From Setophaga petechia (Eukaryota; Chordata; Aves; Passeriformes; Parulidae), in NCBI GenBank assembly GCA_024362935.1, contig JANCRA010000040.1, forward strand, positions 4,216,001-4,280,000: DNA of 64,000 nt, read 5' to 3'. A program made the position numbers and the translations under genes. The notes under the pieces were generated by a model. The model did no database searches and was not told the origin of the DNA. It saw nothing but the letters and a program-made list of their open reading frames with translations. Of this stretch, positions 61,410-64,000 are shown piece by piece (positions within the stretch are counted from its first letter, which is position 1; every line of letters starts with the position of its first letter).

Positions 61410-61758
61410 CACACATTTCTACTACCCTTTTAGCAGGAAGTTTTTCCTTTAGCCCATGCACTCTTGAAGAGATACCAACAAACTGTTCCAGAGCAATTAA
61501 TGATGCTTTTATATGGCCTATAAAAATTGGACAGCTTTCAATAAATATCCTCCATGTCATCACGACCCTCAATTTTTGTCTGGGATCAGTGTGTTTTCTA
61601 GAACCCACTAATAAATACACCAAAATCTCAAGCAAAATTAGCACTGATGCTTGGTTCTTCTGGAAGTCTGAGTTAGTTAATCATGCTGTGCATGATTCTT
61701 CTTTGGGATCTGCCCATCTACTCAGAAACCTTTAAATCTTTGACCATCTTCTCTTTCT

Positions 61759-61830
61759 AGAATCACATAATTATTTTTGTTGAGAAGCACTTTTAAAGAT
61801 CATCTAGTTCCAATGCTCCTGCCTCAGGGT
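61759..61830 (-). mobile_element. CR1 LINE terminal scrap, minus strand
   Basis: AGAATCACATAATTATTTTTG at the left edge, then TTTTAAAGATCATCTAGTTC and CCAATGCTCCTGCCTCAGGG, match the last ~70 bp of a CR1 read backwards. It is short and diverged at the very end. Confidence 0.72.
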
Positions 61831-64000
61831 GTTGCTAATAGTAATTTGGTCTGGAAAAAAAGATATAGCAAAGTAGTAAGAACAGAGTGGGGTTCTGTAA
61901 GCTCTACAGAAGTAAGTTCACAGTAAAGGTCATTGTTGGACATTTCTGCTCTCAATCAACTCTGTAGCCGTGCTGGACGTAAGCTCAGCTGTCTCAGTGT
62001 AATTGTAACAATAACCTGGTGCAGACATCTTTGCAAAGAGAGATTTTTTGAAGAAAAACTGGTGGAAAATCTTACTACAAATATAGCGATGTACACAAGC
62101 AAGAGACCTTTCTTTTCTTCTGCAATGTCTATATGAAAAATTGGTGTTGTCTTCCAAAGAGACAGAGATTTCTGTTTTGGGACCTTTGAACATTTACACA
62201 GCCCATAGGTAAATTTCAGAATTGTCACCATCGCCTTGTGTATTCACATTTCAAAATTTTGCAAACTCCCTTAGAAAAAGGTTCTCATTCAAAGGTCAAG
62301 CAATGATTTAAATTACTAAGCACAAGAGAGCTGGTGTTATTTTTTTAGTCTGAACCATGTATTTTTAGAGGTTAAAGTAATAGCAGCAGCTGATATTTAT
62401 TTTTGCTGTGTTAGTGAGTGCTCATCAATAACCTAATGGCGATATCTGATTCTACAAAAAAAAAAGCAGATGTTTTTGCCAAGTACAATACAGTAAATCT
62501 GCTGATGTAGAATTTTGATACTTCTTAGAATTATTTGCTCACCTGCATTCATGGTCTGGGAGCAATCTTGTCCATATAATTATTTATTAACCCTAGGAAT
62601 ACTATGCTGGTGACTGTGTATTTCGTTCCTGTTTCTAGTTTTGCCAGTTATAGGACTGTTACAAATGTATCCAGACAGATTTTAATCTTTATTGCAACTC
62701 TCATCAATATATTGTGATTCTTTTAACTTCTCTGCTTTCACTATATCAGATTTTCTGATTCTCTTCATGTGTTCAATATTCCCTTCTGCTCTATTCTGTT
62801 GGCAGGAATAAAGTGAATTTTGTGAATTGCAGAGGAGAGAGACACAACTGATCCACTTTCATTTTCTTCTTGAGTCTGTGTCTCTTCCATAACCTAAAAT
62901 TTGACAGTTTCTCTCCTCTACTTATTTATTCTCTTTCTTTTCTTGGTTCCAATGCTGTTTGTTGTCAGTCATCTATGGGAAATATGAGAGGATAAAAAAA
63001 TAAAAGTAATATCGAAGTTTAAAATCCTGCAGAGATTTGCCTTCATATATGGTTCCACTGGCTAGTAATGAGCATAAGCATAAGACACTTTCTCATTTTC
63101 AAAAGTTGTATTTTCAAGTCTCGAGCTTAGGCAGAGTGAACAAGAATTTTCAGTTTCAGAGGGCCTCCTCGCTTCTTCCTTTGAAGAAACAATGGAGATT
63201 GAAACAGTTGGATAAATGCAAATCTTGTTAAATAGTACAAGGAATGAATGAACCTCTTTGATTCTGCTACCCAGAGGATCAGACCATAATGTTTATTCCC
63301 ACTAACTTTCTGCATCCCAGAAGTTCCCTGACAGAAGACAAAGGATGGAAGATGAAGAAATCCAGCATCAGTTGTTCTTAAATGACACTTGAATGAAACA
63401 GTCCTTCCCTGCTGCCACCTACCAAGGCTTTCAGAAATTCAATTTACATTCTATGTTGACAGCTAAAAAGCACAGGCATAGAAATATCTGACCCACACAG
63501 ATTCCATACAGCTGCAAGGATAAGAGCTTTTGCTCTCTTTGAGTGAGCCTCTCAAAAGTATTAAATTTGTAAGAAAGGAAGCAAAAAGGTTCAGGCTTGG
63601 GAAAATTAAAGAGCCAGTTGCATGCTCTAAAATTTCCATGCCTAAGTTCCCTCCCTCTAGAGGAAGTTACAAAAAATGTAAACAAATGAATAATAAAATA
63701 TCAATTTTTTTTGTTTGTCCTCATGAAAGCCTTAGGGAGATAATACTTAGGACCTAGTTCCACTCGTTTATACACAAGGGATATAAAATTAATTAAAAAG
63801 ACATGAGGAAAAATATATATTTGAATCCTTCCAGATGTTCCTTTATGAAATTTTGCTGTAGAACAAGAGGGCCAGCAGCTCAAAGTTTAAGAATCAAATA
63901 TTAAAACAGTTACTGTCAAAAATGCGAACCTTTTTCACACAATAATAAAATTTTAAAAGTATGTCTACGAACTGTCTGTATTTCTCATGCAAGCCACATT
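61831..64000. other. Unique AT-rich non-coding DNA to window end
   Basis: No gene or known repeat recognised. Frames around 61930-62231 and 63431-63883 occur on both strands at once, without family resemblance. Confidence 0.55.

Larger units (their letters stand above)
59270..61758. other. Unique AT-rich non-coding DNA
   Basis: No gene recognised. A 17-bp direct repeat (60071-60107) and an A19 run (61391-61409) are present. Open frames at 60965-61328 overlap a poly-T tract and are not gene-like. Confidence 0.6.

Overview
The window is nuclear DNA from a bird, most likely a passerine. The evidence is the repeats. At least twelve fragments of the CR1 LINE family are recognisable, several still ending in the ATTCTATGATTCTATGA-type tail. 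There are three solo-type endogenous-retrovirus LTRs whose U3/R/U5 layout and wording resemble songbird families; that assignment is from memory and was not searched. The sequence is AT-rich, has no long open reading frame, and looks like a gene desert or a very large intron. I found no convincing host protein-coding gene, tRNA, rRNA or known snRNA. Nearly all open frames are chance frames, and the longest (131 codons) is an artefact of a simple repeat.

Layout. 1-7.9 kb: unique AT-rich DNA. 7.9-8.6 kb: two CR1 3' ends, head to head. 11.2 kb: old CR1. 12.9-13.6 kb: LTR with TATA box and poly(A) signal. 15.9 kb: short CR1. 17.8-18.6 kb: longest minus-strand CR1, keeping a readable reverse-transcriptase C-terminal remnant. 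21.5 kb: CR1 3' end. 26.5-26.7 kb: perfect (GGAGA)n array of about 42 units. 27.8-28.0 kb: TA-rich low-complexity DNA. 32.4-33.3 kb: CR1 with a reverse-transcriptase remnant whose last ~200 bp are inverted. 34.2-34.5 kb: GC-richer patch with a 77-nt near-perfect hairpin and a possible 60-nt exon. 38.6-39.6 kb: two CR1 pieces. 40.6-42.4 kb: a 283-bp segment present twice, 98.9% identical. 46.4-47.1 kb: old CR1. 47.8-48.4 kb: second LTR. 50.45 kb: 40-bp perfect tandem duplication. 54.2-54.5 kb: possible small poly(A) retrocopy with target-site duplication. 56.3 kb: CR1. 58.9-59.3 kb: third LTR. 61.8 kb: CR1 tail scrap. The rest is unique non-coding DNA.

No genes act together here, and I see no new multi-gene system. 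The items most worth checking are the young 283-bp duplication, the pre-miRNA-sized hairpin at 34258-34334, the candidate retrocopy at 54258-54533 (poly(A) retrocopies are uncommon in birds), and the rearranged CR1 at 32.4-33.3 kb.
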